A stretch of DNA of 64,000 bases, taken from positions 2,666,001-2,730,000 of the forward strand of contig NZ_OU659204.1 of the NCBI RefSeq assembly GCF_915403165.1. Reading direction: 5' to 3'. The position numbers were made by a program, and so were the translations under genes. Positions 56,694 through 64,000 of this stretch are shown in pieces; the stretch's first letter is position 1, and each line of letters opens with the position of its first letter. The notes under the pieces were generated by a model. It saw only the letters and a list, made by a program, of their open reading frames with translations. It ran no database searches and was not told the origin of the DNA. The stretch is from Providencia alcalifaciens (lineage in GTDB: Bacteria; Pseudomonadota; Gammaproteobacteria; Enterobacterales; Enterobacteriaceae).

Positions 56694-56710
56694 ATACCAA
56701 CGCCATATTT
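56677..56710 (-). terminator. Terminator of serA, overlapping the end of fau
   Basis: AAATATGGCG (56677-56686) and CGCCATATTT (56701-56710) pair perfectly, extended by TGG/CCA. The minus strand continues into seven T. The fau stop codon (56691-56693) sits in the loop. Confidence 0.9.
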
Positions 56711-56730
56711 CGATAACAATTTAAATGTAA

Positions 56731-57981
56731 TTAGAACAGCAGACGAGCGCGGATAGTGCCCGGTAGAGATTTTAATTTCAGTAATACTTCATCCGCTTGG
56801 CTTGGTGACTGCGTCAGTACATCAATAACCACATAGCCCACATTACCTGAAGTTCTCAGATACTGCCCGACCACGTTAATGTTATTTTCAGTAAACACTT
56901 GGTTGATACTGTTCATGATACCAGGGCGGTTTTCATGAATGTGCAGTAAACGGTTAGTATCATCCATATGCACTGGCAGAGAAACTTCAGGGAAGTTAAC
57001 CGCAGATAATGTTGAACCGTTATCTGAGTATTTTGCCAGTTTGCTTGCCACTTCTAAGCCGATATTTTCTTGCGCTTCTTCTGTTGAACCACCGATATGT
57101 GGGGTCAGAATCACGTTATCGAATTTAATCAACTCAGAGATGAATGGGTCATTAGGATCGTTGTTTGCTGCTGGCTCCGTTGGGAATACGTCAACCGCTG
57201 CCCCTGATAATTTCTTACTTTCTAACGCTGCGCTTAATGCAGGGATATCAACGACGGTACCGCGTGATGCGTTAATGAAAATCGCACCTTGTTTCATTTG
57301 CTCAAACTGCGCTTTACCAAACATGTTTTTCGTGCTTGCGGTTTCAGGCACATGTAGGCTAACCACATCGCTCATTTTTAATAATTCTGGTAATGAACGA
57401 ACTTGAGTTGCGTTACCTAATGGTAATTTGTTTTCGATGTCGTAGAAGTAAACATCCATACCAATTCCTTCAGCTAAGATCCCTAACTGAGTACCGATAT
57501 GACCATAACCGACAATACCTAAGCGCTTGCCACGAGCTTCAAAGCAGCCTTTCGCTTGTTTTTCCCAGATCCCACGGTGAGCTTGCATATTCGCTTCAGG
57601 AATACGACGTAACAGCAGTAATAACTGGCCTAGTACCATTTCCGCCACGGAACGGGTGTTGGAGAATGGTGCATTAAAGACAGGAATACCGCGCTTCGCT
57701 GCTGCATCGAGATCAACTTGGTTGGTTCCAATACAGAAACATCCCACAGCCACCAGCTTTTCAGCTGCGGCAAAGATCTCTTCCGTTAAATGAGTACGGG
57801 AGCGGATCCCCACAAAACGTGCGTCTTTAATCGCTTCTTTTAATTCTTCGTCCGACAGCGCGCTTTTGTGATATTCGATATTGGTGTAACCCGCTGCTTT
57901 AAGGTTATCCACAGCACTTTGGTGAACACCTTCGAGCAGTAAAAATTTAATTTTGTCTTTCTGCAAAGATACCTTGACCAT
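56731..57981 (-). CDS. serA: D-3-Phosphoglycerate dehydrogenase
   Basis: A 416-residue NAD-dependent dehydrogenase, first step of serine synthesis. Rossmann motif GYGHIGTQLGILAEGIG, substrate-binding FVGIRSRTHL, and the catalytic His in TPHIGGSTEEAQENIG are seen. A C-terminal ACT domain (about 340-416, HENRPGIMNSINQVF) provides serine feedback. The 440-bp upstream gap contains a CRP-like site. Convergent with fau. Confidence 0.96.
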   Translation of the reverse strand: MVKVSLQKDKIKFLLLEGVHQSAVDNLKAAGYTNIEYHKSALSDEELKEAIKDARFVGIRSRTHLTEEIFAAAEKLVAVGCFCIGTNQVDLDAAAKRGIPVFNAPFSNTRSVAEMVLGQLLLLLRRIPEANMQAHRGIWEKQAKGCFEARGKRLGIVGYGHIGTQLGILAEGIGMDVYFYDIENKLPLGNATQVRSLPELLKMSDVVSLHVPETASTKNMFGKAQFEQMKQGAIFINASRGTVVDIPALSAALESKKLSGAAVDVFPTEPAANNDPNDPFISELIKFDNVILTPHIGGSTEEAQENIGLEVASKLAKYSDNGSTLSAVNFPEVSLPVHMDDTNRLLHIHENRPGIMNSINQVFTENNINVVGQYLRTSGNVGYVVIDVLTQSPSQADEVLLKLKSLPGTIRARLLF

Positions 57982-58252
57982 TTACCCTACCCTATCGTTC
58001 TTAATTTTTGACCGATGAATTTCGTATGAACTCAAAATAATTCGAGATGCACGCCATGAAATTAAGGCACTCCCGCCCCCTCACATGCACCTTGAAATAA
58101 AACGAGAATACCAACATAGCAAAATCCAGCGCAGTAGCAATACAAACGATTGCTTAGACTCTGCTAAAATGTGTGATGAAAAAGAAGTTATGTGGTGGAA
58201 AATCTAGAGCGGTAACACAAAATAAGCATTTTGCCCACCCAATGGGCATTTG

Positions 58253-58268
58253 TGTGAGATATATCACC
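58253..58268. promoter_or_regulatory. CRP-like site upstream of serA
   Basis: TGTGA-GATATA-TCACC matches nine of ten CRP half-site positions with the correct spacer, about 272 bp before serA. E. coli serA has a CRP-dependent promoter, so the role is plausible. Confidence 0.5.
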
Positions 58269-58374
58269 AAAATAGTGGAAGGTAAAAAAAATTTAAATAA
58301 TTTTCATGTTGATGATATTTACAAAAGTCATTAACTATCAAACTATCTAGTTAAAAACCTTTCTAATCAAAAAA

Positions 58375-58408
58375 ATAAGCCAGTGAACTCGAAAATCCAC
58401 TGGCTTAT
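58375..58408 (-). terminator. Terminator of rpiA
   Basis: ATAAGCCAGTG (58375-58385) pairs perfectly with CACTGGCTTAT (58398-58408), followed on the minus strand by seven T. It lies 18 bp past the rpiA stop. Confidence 0.92.
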
Positions 58409-58425
58409 CATTACAATCTGATTAA

Positions 58426-59085
58426 TTACAACTTAATGGTTTTTACGCCGTCAGCCGTTCCCATCAGCACGACATCCGCGCCACGGTTAGCAAATAATCC
58501 GACTGTTACCACACCAGCAATCCCGTTGATTTTATTTTCTAAAGCGACTGGGTCGAGGATCTCTAAGTTGTGAACATCTAAAATAACGTTACCGTTATCC
58601 GTCACTACATTCTCACGGTAAACCGGCTGACCGCCCAGTTTGACTAGCTCACGAGCCACATAGCTACGCGCCATTGGGATCACTTCCACTGGCAGAGGGA
58701 ATTTACCCAGTACGCCCACCAGCTTAGATTGGTCTACGATACACACGAATGTTTTCGCAATCGCAGATACAATTTTTTCACGGGTTAATGCTGCACCGCC
58801 GCCTTTGATCATGTTCATGTTACTGTCAACTTCGTCAGCACCATCAACATAAACATCTAATAAGTCCACGCTGTTACAGTCAAAAACGGGAATACCCAAG
58901 GATTTTAATTTTTGCGTTGACGCTTCAGAGCTAGAGACTGCACCTTCGATTTGCCCCTTCATCGTTGCTAATGCATCAATAAAGTGAGACGCGGTAGAAC
59001 CTGTACCAACACCGACAATCGTGCCTGGTTTAACATATTCTAGTGCCGCCCAACCTACTGCTTTTTTTAATTCATCCTGAGTCAT
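58426..59085 (-). CDS. rpiA: Ribose-5-phosphate isomerase A
   Basis: A 219-residue isomerase of the pentose phosphate pathway, the same length as in E. coli. Motifs include [13 protein letters not shown], the DGADEVD catalytic/binding segment, [12 protein letters not shown] and [11 protein letters not shown]. It interconverts ribose-5-phosphate and ribulose-5-phosphate. Divergent from argP across 194 bp. Confidence 0.96.
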   Translation of the reverse strand: MTQDELKKAVGWAALEYVKPGTIVGVGTGSTASHFIDALATMKGQIEGAVSSSEASTQKLKSLGIPVFDCNSVDLLDVYVDGADEVDSNMNMIKGGGAALTREKIVSAIAKTFVCIVDQSKLVGVLGKFPLPVEVIPMARSYVARELVKLGGQPVYRENVVTDNGNVILDVHNLEILDPVALENKINGIAGVVTVGLFANRGADVVLMGTADGVKTIKL

Positions 59086-59282
59086 ACGAGAGCCTTATAC
59101 TGAAATAATAAGTCATTAAGTAGATGTCCAATAGTATATACCGGACATCCAGCAAGTTGCAGTATTGTTATTAGGGATTGTGCACTACTTCTTATGAAAA
59201 ATACCCTTTAGGAATATTTGCAAGTGTTATCCCTAAAAATATGGCATAGTGATTAGCAGAATAACAAGAAGGAGAGTTTTTG

Positions 59283-60203
59283 ATGAAGCGCCCTGATTAT
59301 CGCGCCTTGCAAGCACTGGATGCCGTCATTCGTGAACGCGGATTTGAACGAGCAGCACAAAAATTGTGTATCACCCAATCTGCAGTTTCTCAACGAATCA
59401 AACAGTTAGAAAACCTTTTTGGTCAACCTTTACTCGTGCGTACCGTTCCGCCACATCCGACTGAACAAGGTCAAAAACTGCTTGCACTGCTTCATCAAGT
59501 AGAATTACTCGAAGAACAGTGGCTTGGGGATGAAAACAGCGGCTCTACCCCATTATTGCTCTCCTTAGCAGTAAACGCCGATAGCTTGGCAACATGGTTC
59601 TTACCTGCATTGAATCCGGTACTGGGTAACACCCCCATTCGCTTAAATATCCAAGTGGAAGATGAAACCCGCACCCAAGAACGTTTAAGACGTGGTGAAG
59701 TGGTGGGTGCTATCAGTATTCAGCCACAAGCGCTGCCGGGCTGTTTAGTCGATAAGCTGGGCGCACTGGACTATATTTTTGTGGCTTCTCCTGGCTTTGC
59801 CGCTAAATACTTTCCTGAAGGTGTTACTCGCGCATCGTTATTAAAAGCGCCAGCCGTGGCTTTTGACCACTTAGATGATATGCACCAAGCTTTTGTACAA
59901 CAAAATTTTGGTTTATCTCCGGGCAGCGTGCCCTGCCATATTGTTAACTCATCGGAAGCGTTTGTGCAGCTAGCAAAACAAGGTTCAACATGCTGCATGA
60001 TCCCGCATTTGCAAATTGCCAGTGAATTAGAAAATGGTGAGCTGGTCGATTTAACACCGGGATTATGTCAGCGTCGTATGCTTTATTGGCATCGTTTTGC
60101 GCCAGAAAGCCGCACGATGAAGAAAGTGACTGACGCCCTGCTGAAAACAGGACGCCAAATGCTAAAACAAGATGATGAAATTGCTGCCGAAATTAACGCT
60201 TAA
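59283..60203 (+). CDS. argP: LysR-family regulator ArgP (IciA)
   Basis: A 306-residue LysR regulator. HTH near the N-terminus ([20 protein letters not shown]) and an effector domain that in E. coli ArgP senses arginine and lysine; it activates argO and other genes. AAGGAGAG precedes the ATG at 59283. Its target argO is two genes away. The 3' end overlaps yggE by 11 bp in convergent orientation. Confidence 0.94.
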   Translation: MKRPDYRALQALDAVIRERGFERAAQKLCITQSAVSQRIKQLENLFGQPLLVRTVPPHPTEQGQKLLALLHQVELLEEQWLGDENSGSTPLLLSLAVNADSLATWFLPALNPVLGNTPIRLNIQVEDETRTQERLRRGEVVGAISIQPQALPGCLVDKLGALDYIFVASPGFAAKYFPEGVTRASLLKAPAVAFDHLDDMHQAFVQQNFGLSPGSVPCHIVNSSEAFVQLAKQGSTCCMIPHLQIASELENGELVDLTPGLCQRRMLYWHRFAPESRTMKKVTDALLKTGRQMLKQDDEIAAEINA

Positions 60204-60921
60204 TTTCAAAAACCACATCGACTTGATCATTAAAATCAATACTTTGTTGCTCATAGGTCTCATCAACATTGAGATCTTGAGCAGTTGCTTTCAACGCACC
60301 ACCACGGCTGCGCATCGCCATTGGGTATGGTACATCTGATGGAGCATTATAATTAATGCTGTAAATCGGCCCTAACTGCGCATTAAACCCTTTCGCCAAC
60401 GCTTCAGCCTGCTGCTGAGCATTCTTCATTGCTTGGTCACGCGCTGCATTACGATATTTCTGCGGATCATTCACGCCAAATTGGACTGAATTAATTTCAT
60501 TCAATCCTGCCGCTAATGCACCATCGAGCAGAACATTCAGTTGATCCAGTTTTTTCACTTTCACTTCAACGGTTCTTGTCGCGGTATACCCTTTTAAGGA
60601 TGCTTTTGCAGACGAACTATAATCATAATTTGGTTGCGTACGCACATTGGCAGCTTCAATATCTTGCTTTTCAATGCCATTTTTCTTTAGGAATTCATAA
60701 TATTCAGCAACACGCTTATCAACGGCGGCTTTCGCAGCAGCGGCATCTTTATTGGTCACTTGCACATTAATGCTCAGCGTTGCCATATCTGGTGCCACTT
60801 TCACAGCACCACTTGCTGACGTTGAAATATGCGGACCTTCTGGTACGGCACTTGCCAATGACATGGTTGGTACCGCAAGACCTGCCAGCAGGGCAGCAAC
60901 AACGATAGATTTCAATTTCAC
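60193..60921 (-). CDS. yggE: SIMPL-domain oxidative stress defence protein YggE
   Basis: A 242-residue periplasmic protein: signal peptide (about 1-23), then a SIMPL domain with [57 protein letters not shown] and AEALAKGFN. It resembles E. coli YggE, whose loss raises oxidative stress. The start is the GTG at 60921 after GGGAGGT; the open frame begins four codons earlier with a TTG inside that ribosome site. Neighbours argP and argO are conserved. Confidence 0.92.
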   Translation of the reverse strand: MKLKSIVVAALLAGLAVPTMSLASAVPEGPHISTSASGAVKVAPDMATLSINVQVTNKDAAAAKAAVDKRVAEYYEFLKKNGIEKQDIEAANVRTQPNYDYSSSAKASLKGYTATRTVEVKVKKLDQLNVLLDGALAAGLNEINSVQFGVNDPQKYRNAARDQAMKNAQQQAEALAKGFNAQLGPIYSINYNAPSDVPYPMAMRSRGGALKATAQDLNVDETYEQQSIDFNDQVDVVFEIKR

Positions 60922-61036
60922 AGAACCTCCCAATGGTATTTTTCTCTACAAGAAAAAGGAAGCTCATCATAAACTTCCTTTGATTAAGGTTCACATTATC
61001 ATATTCAGCGCAAACTGCGATTCAGAATAATGCTAA

Positions 61037-61654
61037 TTAATAACCCAAACCATGCATCATGAGTTTAAATGCAATAAACCACATGACACAACCGACAAAC
61101 AGGTTAATAAAACGCTGGGAACGTGGTTTATTCAGTATAGGAGAAAACCAAGCGGCTAACAGGGCTAATAAAAAAAACCATACGAATGAAGCCGTCAAAG
61201 CCCCTGCAGTAAACCATGGACGTAACTGGCTTTCTAGTTGCCCACCGACACTGCCTAATACCACAAATGTATCCAAGTACACATGAGGATTCAGCCAAGT
61301 GACGGCAAATAAAGTCACAATCGCTTTCCAGCGTGTCATCGTTTTGCTTTCTAGCTGTAAGACCTCATCATCTGGGGTCATTGCGGTACGAAATGCACCA
61401 TAGCCATACCACGCTAAGAAAGCGACTCCAGCCCATGTAATTAACGCCATCAATAACTCAGACTGGCTTAATAGCGCACTGCCACCAAATACACCGGCAA
61501 TGATTAAAATTGTGTCACTTAGTGCGCATAATAATGCACTCATCAAATGAAATTGTTTTCGGCTACCTTGTTGCAATACAAATGCATTTTGTGGCCCCAA
61601 AGGTAATATCATTGCAGCACCTAGCAACGCCCCCTGAAAATAAATCGTAAACAT
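61037..61654 (-). CDS. argO: Arginine exporter ArgO
   Basis: A 205-residue LysE-family exporter with about six membrane helices. The signatures [19 protein letters not shown] near the N-terminus and [16 protein letters not shown] in the middle match ArgO (YggA). It exports arginine and canavanine. The activator ArgP is encoded nearby. Confidence 0.94.
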   Translation of the reverse strand: MFTIYFQGALLGAAMILPLGPQNAFVLQQGSRKQFHLMSALLCALSDTILIIAGVFGGSALLSQSELLMALITWAGVAFLAWYGYGAFRTAMTPDDEVLQLESKTMTRWKAIVTLFAVTWLNPHVYLDTFVVLGSVGGQLESQLRPWFTAGALTASFVWFFLLALLAAWFSPILNKPRSQRFINLFVGCVMWFIAFKLMMHGLGY

Positions 61655-61816
61655 GCAATTTTTCCTAATAATTATTCAGACTATCTGCAAAGAATGATAT
61701 CCAGAAAAAATTATTAGTGAAAACGATTAACTCTAATGGTCCATAAGTAAGGCTAATCAGGATTGGCGATAAAAAATGATAAAAAATAAGGATGGGGTTA
61801 AGGACAAAGTGCAAAT

Positions 61817-61851
61817 AAAAATGGCGCAACTTTTTAGATCACGCCATTTTT
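61817..61851 (-). terminator. Terminator of mscS
   Basis: AAAAATGGCG (61817-61826) pairs perfectly with CGCCATTTTT (61842-61851) around 15 bases. T tract on the minus strand; about 20 bp past the mscS stop. Confidence 0.88.
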
Positions 61852-61871
61852 AAGGATAAATACGTTAATAC

Positions 61872-62744
61872 TTATTCAGCAGAAATATTTTTTGCGCTGG
61901 TATTAACTTGGTGAAGATGGACATCCATTTGTGGGAATGGAATACCAATATTGTGCTTATCAAGAGCACGCTTAAAGTTTTCCATTAAATCCCAGTAAAC
62001 TGGCCAAGTATCACCATTCGTTGTCCAGAAACGCACTAAATAGTTTAATGAAGATGGTGCCATTTCATTCAAACGGATAGTCACGCCTTTATCATGCAGA
62101 ATACGCGAGTCCGCAGCAACAATATCACCCAATACTTTTTTAACCACATCAATATCAGAATTGTAAGCAACACCGACCATGATATCTTGACGACGAAGCG
62201 GCTCACGAGTCACGTTGATGATGCTGTCGCCAATAATTTTACCATTTGGGATCACCACGATACGGTCATCTGCCGTTCTCAATGTGGTTGAGAAAATTTG
62301 CACGCTCTGTACTGTACCGTCAATCGCGCCAATCTTAACAAACTCACCCGCTTTTAATGGTCTGAATACCACCAGCAGAACGCCTGCAGCAAAGTTACCT
62401 AATGAGTTTTGTAATGCTAAACCAACCGCTAAACCGGCGGCACCCATTACCGCGATGACAGAGGCAGTTTGTACGCCAATTTTTCCCAGCACAGCAATTA
62501 AGGTAAATGCCACAATGGTATAACGAGCAATAGCAGATAAGAATTCGCTAACAGTGGAGTCAATTCCTCTCATTGTCATCACGCGATTCAACCCACGGCT
62601 AACCCATTTAGCAATCATCAACCCCACAATTAAAATAACAAGTGCGGAAACGATATTGACGACATACTGGACTAGCAGATCCTGATTTGCCACAAACCAA
62701 TTTGTTGCATCATTCAATGCGCCTGTAACATCATCAGTATTCAT
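61872..62744 (-). CDS. mscS: Small-conductance mechanosensitive channel MscS
   Basis: A 290-residue channel close to E. coli MscS in length. Three N-terminal helices; the pore-lining TM3 reads GAAGLAVGLALQNSLGNFAAG, followed by the beta domain (FRPLKAGEFV) and alpha/beta tail (about 190-270). It opens under membrane tension to release solutes. The ATG at 62744 follows AAAGGAT. In E. coli fbaA lies upstream; here yacL and acnB do, so gene order has been rearranged. Confidence 0.95.
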   Translation of the reverse strand: MNTDDVTGALNDATNWFVANQDLLVQYVVNIVSALVILIVGLMIAKWVSRGLNRVMTMRGIDSTVSEFLSAIARYTIVAFTLIAVLGKIGVQTASVIAVMGAAGLAVGLALQNSLGNFAAGVLLVVFRPLKAGEFVKIGAIDGTVQSVQIFSTTLRTADDRIVVIPNGKIIGDSIINVTREPLRRQDIMVGVAYNSDIDVVKKVLGDIVAADSRILHDKGVTIRLNEMAPSSLNYLVRFWTTNGDTWPVYWDLMENFKRALDKHNIGIPFPQMDVHLHQVNTSAKNISAE

Positions 62745-62896
62745 ATGTATATCCTTTTCGATCAAATTTAGACTAGGAAAACTCGCTCAATTCAATTAGT
62801 AACCTTGGAAACTATTAGTAAATAATTGAATAACACGCTTAAAATAATAGCTATAAATTATCAAAATATAAAATTAATCGATAAATAAAATGTTAT

Positions 62897-63262
62897 TTAT
62901 CGATTTTCGATAACAAACTCACGGTAGTCATCCAACATATCGAAAAAGTCATTTACGCCACAAAAGGCAATACTTTCATTATCATAGTAACTCATCCCCT
63001 CTTCTAAGCCATCCGTCTCAAAGGCTAACTGGTTTGCACGGATCATCACTTCCTCATCATCGAGAATAAGTGTGTATTCGTGACCAATAAACTCCCATTG
63101 CTTTTCACTGCCTTTAATCAGTTCATAATTTTCTGCAATGGTATCCAGTAAACTGAGGTCGTTTTTGATTTCCTCATTTAGCCAGTAACCGATAGCTTCA
63201 TGATCCATTGAAAATTTAGCGGTAATACTTCCTGTAATATCCTTTAAGAATTGGTAGTCCAT
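62897..63262 (-). CDS. yacL: UPF0231 family protein YacL
   Basis: A 121-residue UPF0231 protein aligning along its length with E. coli YacL: MDYQFLKDITGSITAKFSMD, GYWLNEEI, GHEYTLILDDEEVMIRANQL and EEGMSYYDNES. Function is unknown; it follows acnB as in E. coli. The ATG at 63262 has GAGGT upstream; a TTG two codons earlier is less likely. Confidence 0.92.
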   Translation of the reverse strand: MDYQFLKDITGSITAKFSMDHEAIGYWLNEEIKNDLSLLDTIAENYELIKGSEKQWEFIGHEYTLILDDEEVMIRANQLAFETDGLEEGMSYYDNESIAFCGVNDFFDMLDDYREFVIENR

Positions 63263-63351
63263 ATGCAATACCTCACACTTTGCGTCTTTGAATTAAGTAT
63301 AACGCGAGATGATGAATATGAGTGAGAGGTTTCATTGAGACTAAAAAAACA

Positions 63352-63375
63352 AAAGGCTCCACGATGGGAGCCTTT
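63352..63375 (-). terminator. Terminator of acnB
   Basis: AAAGGCTCC (63352-63360) pairs with GGAGCCTTT (63367-63375); the minus strand then continues TGTTTTTTT. It separates acnB from yacL. Confidence 0.88.
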
Positions 63376-63395
63376 AGACATAAATTAACGATAAA

Positions 63396-64000
63396 TTAAA
63401 CAGCAGTTTGGAAAATCACACCGTCAGCTTTTTCAGTGTACTGATCCAGTTGGTCAAAGTTCAGATAGCGGTATGTATCTTCCGCAGTCTCGTCGACTTT
63501 ATTCATAAACTGTTGGTACTCAGCTGGCGTTGGTAAACGACCTAACAGAGAAGCAACCGCGGCTAACTCTGCGGATGCCAGATACACATTCGCCCCTGTA
63601 CCTAAACGGTTAGGGAAGTTACGAGTCGATGTCGAAACGACTGTCGCACCATCAGCCACTCGAGCTTGGTTACCCATACACAGTGAACAGCCTGGGACTT
63701 CAATACGCGCACCACTCTTACCAAATACGCTGTAATAACCTTCTTCCGTTAATTGTGCGGCATCCATCTTCGTTGGTGGCGCAACCCACAGGCGAGTTGG
63801 TAATTGACCTTTATGAGAATCCAGCAGTTTACCTGCTGCGCGGAAGTGACCAATGTTGGTCATGCAAGAACCAATGAATACTTCATCGATTTTTTCATTC
63901 TGAACATCAGACAGTAAACGCGCATCATCTGGGTCATTTGGCGCACACAGAATTGGTTCCTTGATCTCATTAAGATCAATTTCAATCACTGCAGCATATT
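63396..64000 (-). CDS. acnB: Aconitate hydratase B, 3' part
   Basis: The C-terminal 200 or so residues of AcnB; the gene runs off the right edge of the window. The segment includes the iron-sulfur ligand region [13 protein letters not shown], the [12 protein letters not shown] substrate-binding stretch and the C-terminal tail with [17 protein letters not shown] and DGVIFQTAV. AcnB interconverts citrate and isocitrate in the TCA cycle, and as apoprotein can bind RNA. It may also process 2-methyl-cis-aconitate made by PrpD, as reported for other bacteria. Confidence 0.95.
   Translation of the reverse strand, partial: YAAVIEIDLNEIKEPILCAPNDPDDARLLSDVQNEKIDEVFIGSCMTNIGHFRAAGKLLDSHKGQLPTRLWVAPPTKMDAAQLTEEGYYSVFGKSGARIEVPGCSLCMGNQARVADGATVVSTSTRNFPNRLGTGANVYLASAELAAVASLLGRLPTPAEYQQFMNKVDETAEDTYRYLNFDQLDQYTEKADGVIFQTAV

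Larger units (their letters stand above)
57982..58425. other. serA upstream region
   Basis: This 444-bp gap has no gene. It contains the serA promoter, a CRP-like palindrome TGTGAGATATATCACC (58253-58268) and, at its right end, the rpiA terminator. Confidence 0.55.

Noticed and set aside
1..64000. CRISPR arrays, tRNA or rRNA genes, insertion sequences, prophage
   Set aside because: No regularly spaced repeats, no tRNA cloverleaf I could recognise, no transposase or phage structural genes. 6S RNA is the only clear RNA gene.

Overview
The window looks like a piece of chromosome from a low-GC member of the Enterobacterales, most likely Providencia or a close relative in the Morganellaceae. The assignment rests on three things: gene order shared with Escherichia coli in the right half (xerD-dsbC-recJ-prfB-lysS, sdhE-ygfX, gcvTHP, ubiI-ubiH-pepP-ygfB, zapA-ssrS-fau-serA, rpiA-argP-yggE-argO-mscS, acnB-yacL), a Yersinia-type hemPRSTUV heme locus, and AT-rich intergenic DNA. 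It is an inference, because no rRNA or species marker gene lies in the window.

Left part (1-34 kb) is a mosaic of accessory and metabolic modules. 0.4-5.5 kb holds three LysR regulators, a guanine-deaminase-like enzyme next to a CynX-type transporter, and a PACE efflux pump with a divergent LysR gene. 5.7-12 kb is a Fur-box-headed heme uptake operon (hemP, TonB receptor hemR, hemS, ABC importer hemTUV). 12-15.7 kb has a bestrophin-like channel, an orphan TupA-type ATP-grasp gene and an MFS transporter. 16.4-21.8 kb is the 2-methylcitrate (propionate) locus: prpR divergent from prpBCD, with a consensus sigma-54 promoter and palindromic operators but no prpE beside it. 21.9-30.5 kb contains a RelE/HigB-type toxin with an unusually short partner, dbpA, a galM-like gene lacking family catalytic residues, a CDF exporter, uspF, ecotin, a YdcH-family gene, ygbA with an NsrR-type operator, and an ExsA/VirF-like AraC regulator behind an 890-bp gene-free stretch. 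30.6-34.3 kb is a two-gene envelope module: a lipoprotein translationally coupled to a 1059-residue secreted coiled-coil protein ending in a degenerate FKBP-like domain.

Right part (35-64 kb) is mostly core genome: translation (lysS, prfB with its +1 frameshift), recombination and repair (recJ, xerD), oxidative folding (dsbC), flavodoxin, SdhE/YgfX, ygfZ, an HD hydrolase, the glycine cleavage operon gcvTHP, ubiquinone hydroxylases, zapA, 6S RNA, folate and serine biosynthesis, rpiA, argP/argO, mscS, yacL and the 3' end of acnB. This block is interrupted once, at 44.4-45.4 kb, by an AT-rich orphan phosphoribosyltransferase-like gene. It is followed by a segment that can fold into a closed structured RNA ending in its own intrinsic terminator.

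The best candidates for something undescribed are (i) the orphan PRTase plus structured RNA, (ii) the lipoprotein/coiled-coil/FKBP-like pair, and (iii) the toxin with a truncated, HTH-less partner. All three are inferences from sequence inspection only; no database search was possible.
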